Positions 57,420 to 64,000 of a stretch of 64,000 bases of DNA are shown in pieces (within the stretch, counting starts at the first letter, position 1; every line of letters begins with the position of its first letter). The stretch comes from Brevundimonas vesicularis (GTDB lineage: Bacteria > Pseudomonadota > Alphaproteobacteria > Caulobacterales > Caulobacteraceae), in contig NZ_JACHLJ010000003.1 of the NCBI RefSeq assembly GCF_014204545.1, forward strand, positions 62,001 through 126,000, in the 5' to 3' direction. The notes under the pieces were generated by a model that worked only from the letters and a program-made list of their open reading frames with translations, did no database searches and was not told the origin of the DNA. Made by a program: the position numbers and the translations under genes.

Positions 57420-58796
57420 GTGGACACTGGATTTGTTGATCTCGACATCCTCATCACCCGAATTCGGCATCCGCAGTCGAAGGTGTATTTTCTTGATGCG
57501 GTGAAAGCCTACAAGGCCGGCGCGCTGCGTGGCGCACTCACCTCAGCCTGGGTCGCCCTGGTCTACGACCTGATCGCCAAGTATCGCGAGCTGAGCGCTA
57601 TGGGCGATGCGGCCGCCACGGCATTTCTTCAGGCGTGGGACAACGCGACCGTCACAGGCGATATCCCCAAGCTGCTTCAGCTTGAGGGAGGCATCCTCGA
57701 AGACGCAACGGCCAACACTCAGGTCGTCAATCGCATCGCCCGAACGCATCTGGAGCGCCTGCGCGAAGATAGACATCTTTGCGCGCACCCGGCCTTCTCG
57801 GCCGAGGCGGATCTCTTCGCGCCGTCGCCCGAGCTGGTGCGGCTTCACCTCGTCAATGCGGTCGATCTTGTTCTGTCGCAGGAGCCCTTGCAAGGCAAAG
57901 CGATCTTCGAGCTGTACGACATCGACGTGCAGTCGCCCGGCTTTCCAACGGAATACGCGCGCATCCTGGACTATGTCGACCAGCGCTACCTGGCGCGCGT
58001 CCGCGCTCAGAACGTCCGCAACTTCGGCACGGTGCTCGCAAAATCCATTCTCAAGGGCGTGCCCGCGCAATGGGAGCCGCTCCATCGCAAGATAATCCCC
58101 TCGCTGGTCGCGGTGCGCGAACGCGCCGCTGAGGCCTGGCCGGATATATCGCTGGCGATCGTCAGGCTCATAGACAACCTCGAGCCGGCGAACCGCCCTC
58201 GCGCCATCGCGTTCATCGCCGCTTTTCCGGATTTCTGGCCGCAGCTTCAGGAGCCGACTCGGACGGCCCTTCAAGCGACCATCGACAACGCCGACCCCGC
58301 GGCGCTCGCTGACTACCGCATTCTGGCAGGCGTGACTGTCCCACAATTCCGCGCCGCGCTACTGCCGCTGATCGCCGGCCTCAATCGGGAAAATTTGGTC
58401 GCCGCAATCGCCTCTCAGCCGCTCGCCGACCTCTGGCCTCGGGCGGTCGATCTGTATCAGGCTTCTGGCAGCTGGCGCGGATCAGAGGTGAACTTCAGCG
58501 ATCTCATCACGCCGTTCGCCGGCCGCCTCAACGGCCAACAGCTTGACCAACTCCTCGATGCCATCATCGACAACGGGCAGAACTGGGATGCGTCCGAAAC
58601 GGATACGCTTCTGCTCGGCGTGCTCCGCGACGCGGCGCCCGCTGATCGGCCGACCCCTGACGCGCGCAATCGATTCTACCAACACGTTCGCCGCGTGCGC
58701 CGTGCCGACAAATACGAAGACGTTCTCACCTTCCTACAGTCCGACGGCTGGGTGCTGCCACCGCTGGAACAGCCGGTCGACGACGAACTGGATTAG
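57420..58796 (+). CDS. HEPN-motif protein, last gene of hipBA operon
   Basis: This 458-residue protein starts at GTG 57420, three bases after the PD-(D/E)XK gene, with GGAGGGG eight bases before. The N-terminal 130 residues are helical and end in LREDRHLCAHPAF, where R118-X4-H123 has the form of the HEPN ribonuclease motif (RX4-6H). The next 330 residues form helical repeats of HEAT-like appearance (RERAAEAWPDISLAIVRLIDNL and similar). It may be the RNA-cleaving or target-sensing part of the system. No named family is recognised. Confidence 0.65.
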   Translation: MDTGFVDLDILITRIRHPQSKVYFLDAVKAYKAGALRGALTSAWVALVYDLIAKYRELSAMGDAAATAFLQAWDNATVTGDIPKLLQLEGGILEDATANTQVVNRIARTHLERLREDRHLCAHPAFSAEADLFAPSPELVRLHLVNAVDLVLSQEPLQGKAIFELYDIDVQSPGFPTEYARILDYVDQRYLARVRAQNVRNFGTVLAKSILKGVPAQWEPLHRKIIPSLVAVRERAAEAWPDISLAIVRLIDNLEPANRPRAIAFIAAFPDFWPQLQEPTRTALQATIDNADPAALADYRILAGVTVPQFRAALLPLIAGLNRENLVAAIASQPLADLWPRAVDLYQASGSWRGSEVNFSDLITPFAGRLNGQQLDQLLDAIIDNGQNWDASETDTLLLGVLRDAAPADRPTPDARNRFYQHVRRVRRADKYEDVLTFLQSDGWVLPPLEQPVDDELD

Positions 58797-58867
58797 AACG
58801 CAGGCGCTCAGGAGGCCCACGCACGAAGCAGAATCAGACAGGCAGCTCCGGATCGCCGCGCACCTGG

Positions 58868-59941
58868 TCATCCAGGCGCCTGAACCCGCCCCAGCAAGAG
58901 CGGCAGCTTGCTGTTCTTGAAATCCCAATCCGAAAGTGGCGCGAACCATTCCGGGGCCGCCTCTCCATGGAGCTGGATGACCTGGTCACCGTCTATCGTC
59001 TGCGCAGCATAGTAGCGGCTAAAAATGCGGCTGGCCCAGCCTATACCTTCCCAGCCCTGATTGGACGATTCCTCTGGGTTCGCGACAAACTCGACACCCG
59101 CGAACTCGCCGCCGTCGGTGACTGCAAGCGGCCCCTCAATGGACCACTCCCCGTAGAGCAGAAGCACTTCCGCAAGCTTGCGGTCCCTAGGATCCGTCAG
59201 CTCGACGTCGCCGCTATAGAGTTTCGCCGACCCGATGATGAAGTTGGCCAGCCCCTCCGCGCTCAGCGAACGCGGCATATCGGTCGACGCCCCGAGCACC
59301 AGGCGCAGCGGGGCCTTGGTCATGATGATCACCTCGCCGAGCCTTCCGGACTCGTTGGCGATCACCGCATCCTTCATCGTGACGCGGAGACCGCCGTTCG
59401 GACGGCGGAAGCGATCCGGAGAGATGACCGTCCAGATGTTCCAGAGCGACCAGAATATCGCCAGCTTCAACGGCGCGCCAACCATGTCCGCGTAGGTCTG
59501 GAGCGAGGCCAGATACGCAGCCGTCATTTGCGTTTTCTGCTTGAAGGGCTCCTTGCTTCGGACGTTCTTGACCTCGACGAGCCACTGCTCGCCGTCGTCC
59601 AGCACCACTCGGAAATCCGGCGCGCGGCAGGTGTCGGCGGCATGGACGCGGCCAACATCCTCGGTCTTGAGCAATCGAAAGTGGCCCAGGCTAAGCACCG
59701 TTGCTTCAAACAGGCGCTCGGTTCGCGAGCCATGAATTAGCGTCGGGTCCGCCAACGCCTCCTCCAGCTTTGGCGTTGCGTCGGCGACAAAGCGTTCGAC
59801 CAATGACGGGTCGTTCAGCGCGATACAGTGTTCGCGCGCAAATGCGGCTACCGACGCGAGCAGGTCGAAGGCTTTGGTCTTTGGTCGCTCTGGCGGCGGC
59901 TGGTCGCTCACAACCCCGTCATCCCGCCGGCGGCTCGACAT
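58868..59941 (-). CDS. PD-(D/E)XK nuclease-like protein
   Basis: This is a 357-residue protein of no named family known to me. It contains a clear PD-(D/E)XK core: a helix with Glu (TERLFEATVLSLGHFRLL, about 74-91), P108-D109 in RAPDFRVVLDDG and E123-V-K125 in WLVEVKNVRS. The C-terminal two thirds are alpha/beta and not recognised. Its start overlaps the upstream gene by 23 bases, so it is the last gene of a three-gene minus-strand operon. It converges with the hipBA operon across 71 bases in which no gene is seen. Confidence 0.68.
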   Translation of the reverse strand: MSSRRRDDGVVSDQPPPERPKTKAFDLLASVAAFAREHCIALNDPSLVERFVADATPKLEEALADPTLIHGSRTERLFEATVLSLGHFRLLKTEDVGRVHAADTCRAPDFRVVLDDGEQWLVEVKNVRSKEPFKQKTQMTAAYLASLQTYADMVGAPLKLAIFWSLWNIWTVISPDRFRRPNGGLRVTMKDAVIANESGRLGEVIIMTKAPLRLVLGASTDMPRSLSAEGLANFIIGSAKLYSGDVELTDPRDRKLAEVLLLYGEWSIEGPLAVTDGGEFAGVEFVANPEESSNQGWEGIGWASRIFSRYYAAQTIDGDQVIQLHGEAAPEWFAPLSDWDFKNSKLPLLLGRVQAPG

Positions 59942-60686
59942 CCGGCGGGTTCATATAGGCTTGGAAGCCGACCAGATCAGCGTCGCTCGGATTTTCCGCC
60001 TCGGGGATGAACCGAATGGTTTCGGCAATGTCGCGGCGCGTGACGTTTCTGATGATCGCGCCGCCATTGCTCAGCTCATACTCCATCGAGCCGCACCAGC
60101 GGTTGGGGCGGGCAAGGCCCGGCGCGAACGCAATGGGCTTCTTGTTCCCCTTCTTGCTCACCTCGTGCTTGGCGAGCGCGACGCGGATGAATTCGAGCGT
60201 AGTGAAGCCCATCTCCGTCCGCCGCAGGTCGAGGCGCATCTGCTCAACCAGTTCGGGCCGCTCCTGGGCATCACGCAGTTGCTGCGCGCGCAGCTCGCGA
60301 TCGTAGTGGCGGTATCCTAGGTCTCGTTCGAGATGGGCGGCCTTGAGGCCGATTCCTGAATTCTCGGCGAGCTTGATGACGTCTTCACAGCGCTGGCGCC
60401 ATGTCCGCAACAGCTCGTAGGCCGCGTAGATCCACATGGGCGAGAGCGCGCCCAGCAACGCGATCTTCCCTCGCGGCGGCTCGTCATCGAACTGGTGGCG
60501 CATGACCTCGTGCTCCAGCGCGTTGAGCGAATTATCGACGAGGCAAAGCTGGCTCGCCTGCATGGCTAGGTAAGGGTTGGCGGCAAAGCCGGCCAAGCTC
60601 ATCAGCGCTTCGTGGAGCTCACTCGTGCCGATCTCAGCGACATCGCGATAACGCGGCTGATCGTCAAATTCGTCGGCGTCCGTCAC
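59919..60686 (-). CDS. HEPN-like helical protein
   Basis: This 255-residue protein is largely helical, with a long charged helix (about 110-160: LKAAHLERDLGYRHYDRELRAQ and onward). Residues 166-176 read FIRVALAKHEV, in which R168-X5-H174 has the shape of a HEPN motif, although the usual Asn after Arg is Val. The start overlaps the stop of the upstream gene by four bases. It is the middle gene of the operon. Assignment to HEPN is tentative. Confidence 0.5.
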   Translation of the reverse strand: MTDADEFDDQPRYRDVAEIGTSELHEALMSLAGFAANPYLAMQASQLCLVDNSLNALEHEVMRHQFDDEPPRGKIALLGALSPMWIYAAYELLRTWRQRCEDVIKLAENSGIGLKAAHLERDLGYRHYDRELRAQQLRDAQERPELVEQMRLDLRRTEMGFTTLEFIRVALAKHEVSKKGNKKPIAFAPGLARPNRWCGSMEYELSNGGAIIRNVTRRDIAETIRFIPEAENPSDADLVGFQAYMNPPDVEPPAG

Positions 60687-61336
60687 GTTGTTTCCCCGCC
60701 CGTTGTCGCGAACCGATAGGGCGGATCGATCACCGCCATCGGAAGAGTGTCAGCCAAGCCCCAGAAACGCGTTGTCGCCCGGATATAGCAAACGAGGTCG
60801 CTCGCGCGGATTCTGAGATGTTCGCTCGCAATCGGCAGCCCTGCCAGGAGATCGTGATAGTCGTTGGCGGCCTCGTCCCATAGCGCCGGCGCGATCGTCT
60901 TCAGTTCTTCGCACGACGAACCTTCGCCATGACGCACGACGTTGGCGACCACGAACATCTCGGTCAGATCAGCACCCAACCCGCCGTGCCCGACGTCTAT
61001 CCCGGCGCGCTCGGCGCAGATCGCCAGGAGCTCCCGGAAACCCCGCGCCTTGGGCATGTCCGTCGCGTCATCGCGATGGACCGCTCGCGCCCATATACTC
61101 AGTTGACGCTCGAAGGTCGCAGCGAGGATCAGCGTGAACGCCTTCGCCGCCTCATTGGCGGTGTAGTTGTCGACCTGGGCCGCAGCGCGAACGAGAAATT
61201 GATCCATCGTCGCCGCCTCGCCGCTTTCGAGCGACGAATGAACCGGCAGCGCCTCCATCGCGGGCTGGACCACCCGCTCAAACAGTCGCGCAAGGTTGGC
61301 CTGGAAGATGCGCGGCAACTGATCCTTGACTAGCAT
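60683..61336 (-). CDS. HEPN-like protein, first gene of three-gene operon
   Basis: This 217-residue protein starts at ATG 61336 with AAGGGG six bases upstream. In-frame ATGs further upstream would overlap the divergent gene and are not preferred. The protein is helical. The segment VVANVVRHGEGSSCEELK (about 128-145) resembles the RNxxxHG-type signature of HEPN proteins, with Asn and His conserved. Its neighbours are an HEPN-like gene and a PD-(D/E)XK gene in tight succession. It is divergent from the sce7726-like gene across 58 bases. Confidence 0.55.
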   Translation of the reverse strand: MLVKDQLPRIFQANLARLFERVVQPAMEALPVHSSLESGEAATMDQFLVRAAAQVDNYTANEAAKAFTLILAATFERQLSIWARAVHRDDATDMPKARGFRELLAICAERAGIDVGHGGLGADLTEMFVVANVVRHGEGSSCEELKTIAPALWDEAANDYHDLLAGLPIASEHLRIRASDLVCYIRATTRFWGLADTLPMAVIDPPYRFATTGGETT

Positions 61337-61394
61337 TTTTCGCCCCTTGTCGCCCTGAGTTCGTTCGGTCGCGTCGATCAACGACTTTGCTGGC

Positions 61395-62036
61395 ATGGCC
61401 AAACCGCTTGCCCTGAGCAATTCCCGAGAGCTATGCCGGGGTATGGCAACCCTGTTCAAAGATGGAGACGTACGGCGTGCAGTCTATGCACGTATGCTCG
61501 GCTCCGCGATGCGCAGCGCTGATACGCTCGTGATCGATGAACTCGGTCTCGATCACGGATCCTGCCGGATCGATATCGCCGTGATCAACGGCCACATCCG
61601 CGGGCTAGAGATCAAGGCCGAAGCGGATACCCTGGCCCGCCTTCCGTTCCAAGTCAGCGCTTATGGCGAAGTCGTCGATAAGGCCTCTCTCATCGTGGCC
61701 GAACGTCACCTCGACGCGGCTCGGCTCCTCGTGCCCGACTGGTGGGGGGTCGTGCTAGCGCGACGGTGCGCCAACGGTGAAGTCGCGCTTAGGCGAATCC
61801 GTGACGAAAAGGTCAACCGCTCTATCGATCCGGTGACACTCGCGCGCTTGCTGTGGCGCCCGGAGATCGTTCAAATGCTACGCGATCTCGGGCACCCGGA
61901 GCGCACGCTCAGAGCACCTCGCGATGCTCTGTATCCTATTCTCGCCTCCGCCTTGCCGCGACGCGTGCTAGGCGCGCGGGTCAGGGAAACGCTCAAGGCG
62001 CGGGCAGTTTGGCGAGATCGTCCAAGACCACAGTGA
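61395..62036 (+). CDS. sce7726-like protein, PD-(D/E)XK type
   Basis: This 213-residue protein resembles the sce7726 family: DTLVIDELGLDHGSCRIDIAVINGHIRGLEIKAEADTLARLPFQV. Within it E49, D60 and E72-I-K74 form a nuclease-like D-X(n)-EXK core. Family members are common in defence-rich regions but their function is not established. ATG 61395 has a poor ribosome binding site; ATG 61443 is a possible shorter start. Its 3' end overlaps the convergent beta-protein gene by 44 bases. Confidence 0.72.
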   Translation: MAKPLALSNSRELCRGMATLFKDGDVRRAVYARMLGSAMRSADTLVIDELGLDHGSCRIDIAVINGHIRGLEIKAEADTLARLPFQVSAYGEVVDKASLIVAERHLDAARLLVPDWWGVVLARRCANGEVALRRIRDEKVNRSIDPVTLARLLWRPEIVQMLRDLGHPERTLRAPRDALYPILASALPRRVLGARVRETLKARAVWRDRPRPQ

Positions 62037-63078
62037 TATGGTGGTTGGTCGCCACCCACTTCCAGACCGTGGGGTTGCCGCGCTTGGCGGCGCCAGCGTG
62101 ACAATCCTCGATATAGGCGCTGCCTTCCGAGAACGTTGCGCCGTGGTACTGACCCGAGCTTAGGATCAGACCGCATAGGCCGGGGTAGGCCTGGTTAGTC
62201 TCGCCCTTCTTGCGTTTGGAGCGCGCGACCAGCCAGCCGCCGTCCGACACCGCATAGCGTACGTTCGGGGATCCCCGCATAAATCGCATATCCCCTTGGG
62301 CGAATTTAACCGCCGCGACCGCATAGTCGCCAAAGGACGGACGTCGTTCCTGGGGCGACTGGGCCGTCACCAAGGCTGCGTAAAGCCGCCACTCTTCGCG
62401 CGACACGGTCTGGATCGGGAGTTTGAGCTCGGTCATCGTCTCGGGGAAGGACGCCGCCATAACGACAACGCTACGCGCGGACAGCATTCTCGCGCCGTTC
62501 AGGGCGGCGCGTATGACGCCCACAAGCGGGCCTTGGGGCGAATAGGCTGGCGCCCCCAGATCCAGTACGATGTCGAGTTGGGCAATGTCGATCGCCAAGG
62601 CTTTGAGCAAGGCATCAACATGATCGTCAAAGTCTGGATCGAGCGCCTCCTCGAGCGTGCACCGCAGGACCGCGCCGTTCATGTCGATAGCATCGATGTC
62701 GTGGACCGCCTTCCGGTAGGCAGCGTCGCTCTCGAGGTTGATGACCGGCGTCAACGAGGCCCCAAGCTTGCGGGCCTCATCGAACAGGAACGTCATCGTG
62801 TGCCGGCCGTCCGCCATGCGGGTCGCAGGGGCCAACTGGCGGCCGTCGATGAGCGCGGGACGATCGCTCCACTTCTTTTCCAGCTTGGCCGCGAAACCAC
62901 CGAGGTGGTCGTCGATCTCCTTCTTCGGCCGCCATTGCTCGAAATCGAAGTCCGGCGGCAGGACCTCGATTAGAGGAACGACCGCCGGCTTCAGTCCGGC
63001 CGCGAGTTTGAACAGGGCCTGATACTCGCCCATCCGCCAGCGCAGGAGGGGGACATACTGGGTCGGGGCGATCGCCAT
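61993..63078 (-). CDS. T4 beta-like family protein (sce7725-like)
   Basis: This 361-residue protein starts at ATG 63078 (MAIAPTQYVPLLRWRMGEYQAL) with GAGG five bases before. The start, VVPLIEVLPPDFDFEQW, the TIM-barrel-like middle (LTPVINLESDAAYRKAV, LDIVLDLGAPAY) and the end RGNPTVWKWVATNHHITVVL fit the beta protein family related to phage T4 beta. Such proteins often sit beside sce7726-type proteins. The biochemical role is unknown. It is seven bases downstream of the XRE/ImmA-IrrE gene. Confidence 0.75.
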   Translation of the reverse strand: MAIAPTQYVPLLRWRMGEYQALFKLAAGLKPAVVPLIEVLPPDFDFEQWRPKKEIDDHLGGFAAKLEKKWSDRPALIDGRQLAPATRMADGRHTMTFLFDEARKLGASLTPVINLESDAAYRKAVHDIDAIDMNGAVLRCTLEEALDPDFDDHVDALLKALAIDIAQLDIVLDLGAPAYSPQGPLVGVIRAALNGARMLSARSVVVMAASFPETMTELKLPIQTVSREEWRLYAALVTAQSPQERRPSFGDYAVAAVKFAQGDMRFMRGSPNVRYAVSDGGWLVARSKRKKGETNQAYPGLCGLILSSGQYHGATFSEGSAYIEDCHAGAAKRGNPTVWKWVATNHHITVVLDDLAKLPAP

Positions 63079-63085
63079 TTGAACC

Positions 63086-64000
63086 TCAAAGACCAAATTG
63101 GCGGCGCACTTCCCCGGCGCCGACGAGAGAACGGAGAACAGTGTAGTCGCCAGCCTCGCGACGAACCCGGCCGGCGATGACCGCTGGGCCGACGCCGAAG
63201 CGTTTGGCGTCAGTCAGCACTGCTTTCTCCGTGCGCGAGAACCGTGACACCGCGAGATCCCATTGAGCCACAGGCAGCAGCGCGTTCCGTGCAAAGCCGT
63301 CTGCCTCCTCTTCGTGGCGCTCGTCCGACGGGCTCTCCGTGTCGTCGAAGATGGCGGCAAAGGCTTCCGGGCCGATGTGGAGCTTGAGGTGTCCGATCTC
63401 GTGCAAAAGCGTGAACCAGAAATTGTCCAGCCGGTCATGGCGGAGCGTCAGGCCGATCAGCCCGTAGCCGTCGAACGAGCCCATGGCTGCGCCGTCCAGC
63501 AGGGTTCCGGGTAGATGCCGTTCGACAACGAAGGCGATGCCGATCTGGCGCAGGTGGTCGACGGCCTTCAGTGGGCCGTCGGCATCCAGGGTCAGGGCGA
63601 CGAGGGCAGCGATCCAGGCATCATCGATCAAGGCGGGATCGAAGGTTGCCGTCGGCGGGTTTCGGGCGGCCAGCTGTCGCACACGCGCTTCCCATGCCGC
63701 GATCGCCGGTTCGTGCACAGCGCCGTTCGACCGCACAGACTTCCGGTGCAAGCCGGCAGGGACGAATCGGGCCGAGCCACTCCGCAGGAAGGCCGGCACG
63801 AGGTGGTCGGCGGACTTGCGCGCCTGCGTCAGCGTTCCGGAGAAGTCTTCGAACCAACCGCGCTTGTACATCTCGGCCAGAGGGAAAGCCTGCCAGGCGG
63901 TGGGATCGACCGACTCCAGGCTCCCGTTCCCGGCGAGCGACGCACGGTTCTCGATGCGCACGTCGAGCGCATCGGAGACCTCGATCAAACGCTCAAGGCT
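63086..64000 (-). CDS. XRE / ImmA-IrrE metalloprotease, 5' end outside window
   Basis: The open frame runs through the right edge of the window, so the N-terminus is missing. The first visible residues, SLERLIEVSDALDVRIE, look like the end of a helix-turn-helix domain. The zinc protease site is HEIGH in FTLLHEIGHLKLHIGPEA, with the third ligand Glu in ERHEEEADGFARNALLP. ImmA/IrrE proteins cleave a repressor when a signal such as DNA damage is sensed. It probably controls the co-transcribed beta-like gene. Confidence 0.82.
   Translation of the reverse strand, partial: SLERLIEVSDALDVRIENRASLAGNGSLESVDPTAWQAFPLAEMYKRGWFEDFSGTLTQARKSADHLVPAFLRSGSARFVPAGLHRKSVRSNGAVHEPAIAAWEARVRQLAARNPPTATFDPALIDDAWIAALVALTLDADGPLKAVDHLRQIGIAFVVERHLPGTLLDGAAMGSFDGYGLIGLTLRHDRLDNFWFTLLHEIGHLKLHIGPEAFAAIFDDTESPSDERHEEEADGFARNALLPVAQWDLAVSRFSRTEKAVLTDAKRFGVGPAVIAGRVRREAGDYTVLRSLVGAGEVRRQFGL

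Larger units (their letters stand above)
49349..64000. mobile_element. integrative genomic island with defence-like cargo, right end outside window
   Basis: The element begins at the tRNA-Gly 3' remnant, is followed by a tyrosine integrase and continues to the window edge without returning to core genes. Its cargo is nuclease-like, HEPN-like, HipBA and metalloprotease genes, mostly without standard names. The orientation of the remnant predicts an intact tRNA-Gly(GCC) on the minus strand at the far right end. Confidence 0.8.

Overview
The window looks like chromosome of a Caulobacteraceae alphaproteobacterium, most likely Brevundimonas. This is inferred from protein resemblance and could not be searched. 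The signs are high GC, an F1-only ATP synthase operon (atpHAGDC) with a very short epsilon subunit and an Ala/Lys/Pro-rich N-terminal extension on beta, a GTTC-N7-GTTC type SOS box upstream of recA, and a ccmABCDG block divergent from acnA.

Layout. (1) 1-1800: a more AT-rich segment with three small exported proteins of unknown function, ending at a tRNA-Met whose 3' end faces it. (2) 1.8-49.3 kb: ordinary core chromosome. It holds a PQQ-type sugar dehydrogenase, a fadA-fadJ beta-oxidation pair, recA with its SOS box, an MHYT-PAS-HWE histidine kinase, an M28 peptidase, a small envelope cluster containing a frameshifted acid phosphatase, redox enzymes, mdh, zapE, asd, transporters, the F1 ATP synthase operon, terC, a glutaminyl cyclase, divergent katG/oxyR, an aldehyde dehydrogenase, acnA, cytochrome c maturation genes, an M48 protease and an Fe-S photolyase interrupted by a one-base frameshift. 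(3) 49.35 kb to the right edge: an integrative element. It starts at a 53-bp remnant of the 3' part of a tRNA-Gly(GCC) gene, followed by a tyrosine integrase. It then carries a dense run of defence-like or toxin-like genes and leaves the window in the middle of an XRE/ImmA-IrrE gene.

The island is the most unusual part. A four-gene operon (55.0-58.8 kb) joins a HipB-like regulator and a HipA-like kinase to a PD-(D/E)XK-like protein and a protein with a HEPN-type RX4H motif. The genes overlap or nearly touch, and a strong inverted repeat lies over the first ribosome binding site. Converging on it is a three-gene operon (58.9-61.3 kb) that again combines HEPN-like proteins with a PD-(D/E)XK protein. 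Next come a sce7726-like protein convergent with a T4-beta-like protein, and an XRE/ImmA-IrrE metalloprotease gene just upstream of the latter. An Mrr-like nuclease with a small partner, a DUF2726 protein and a zinc-ribbon protein lie nearer the integrase.

Limits: all product names come from reading motifs. No homology search or structure prediction was run. Most hypothetical proteins of the island could not be assigned to a family.
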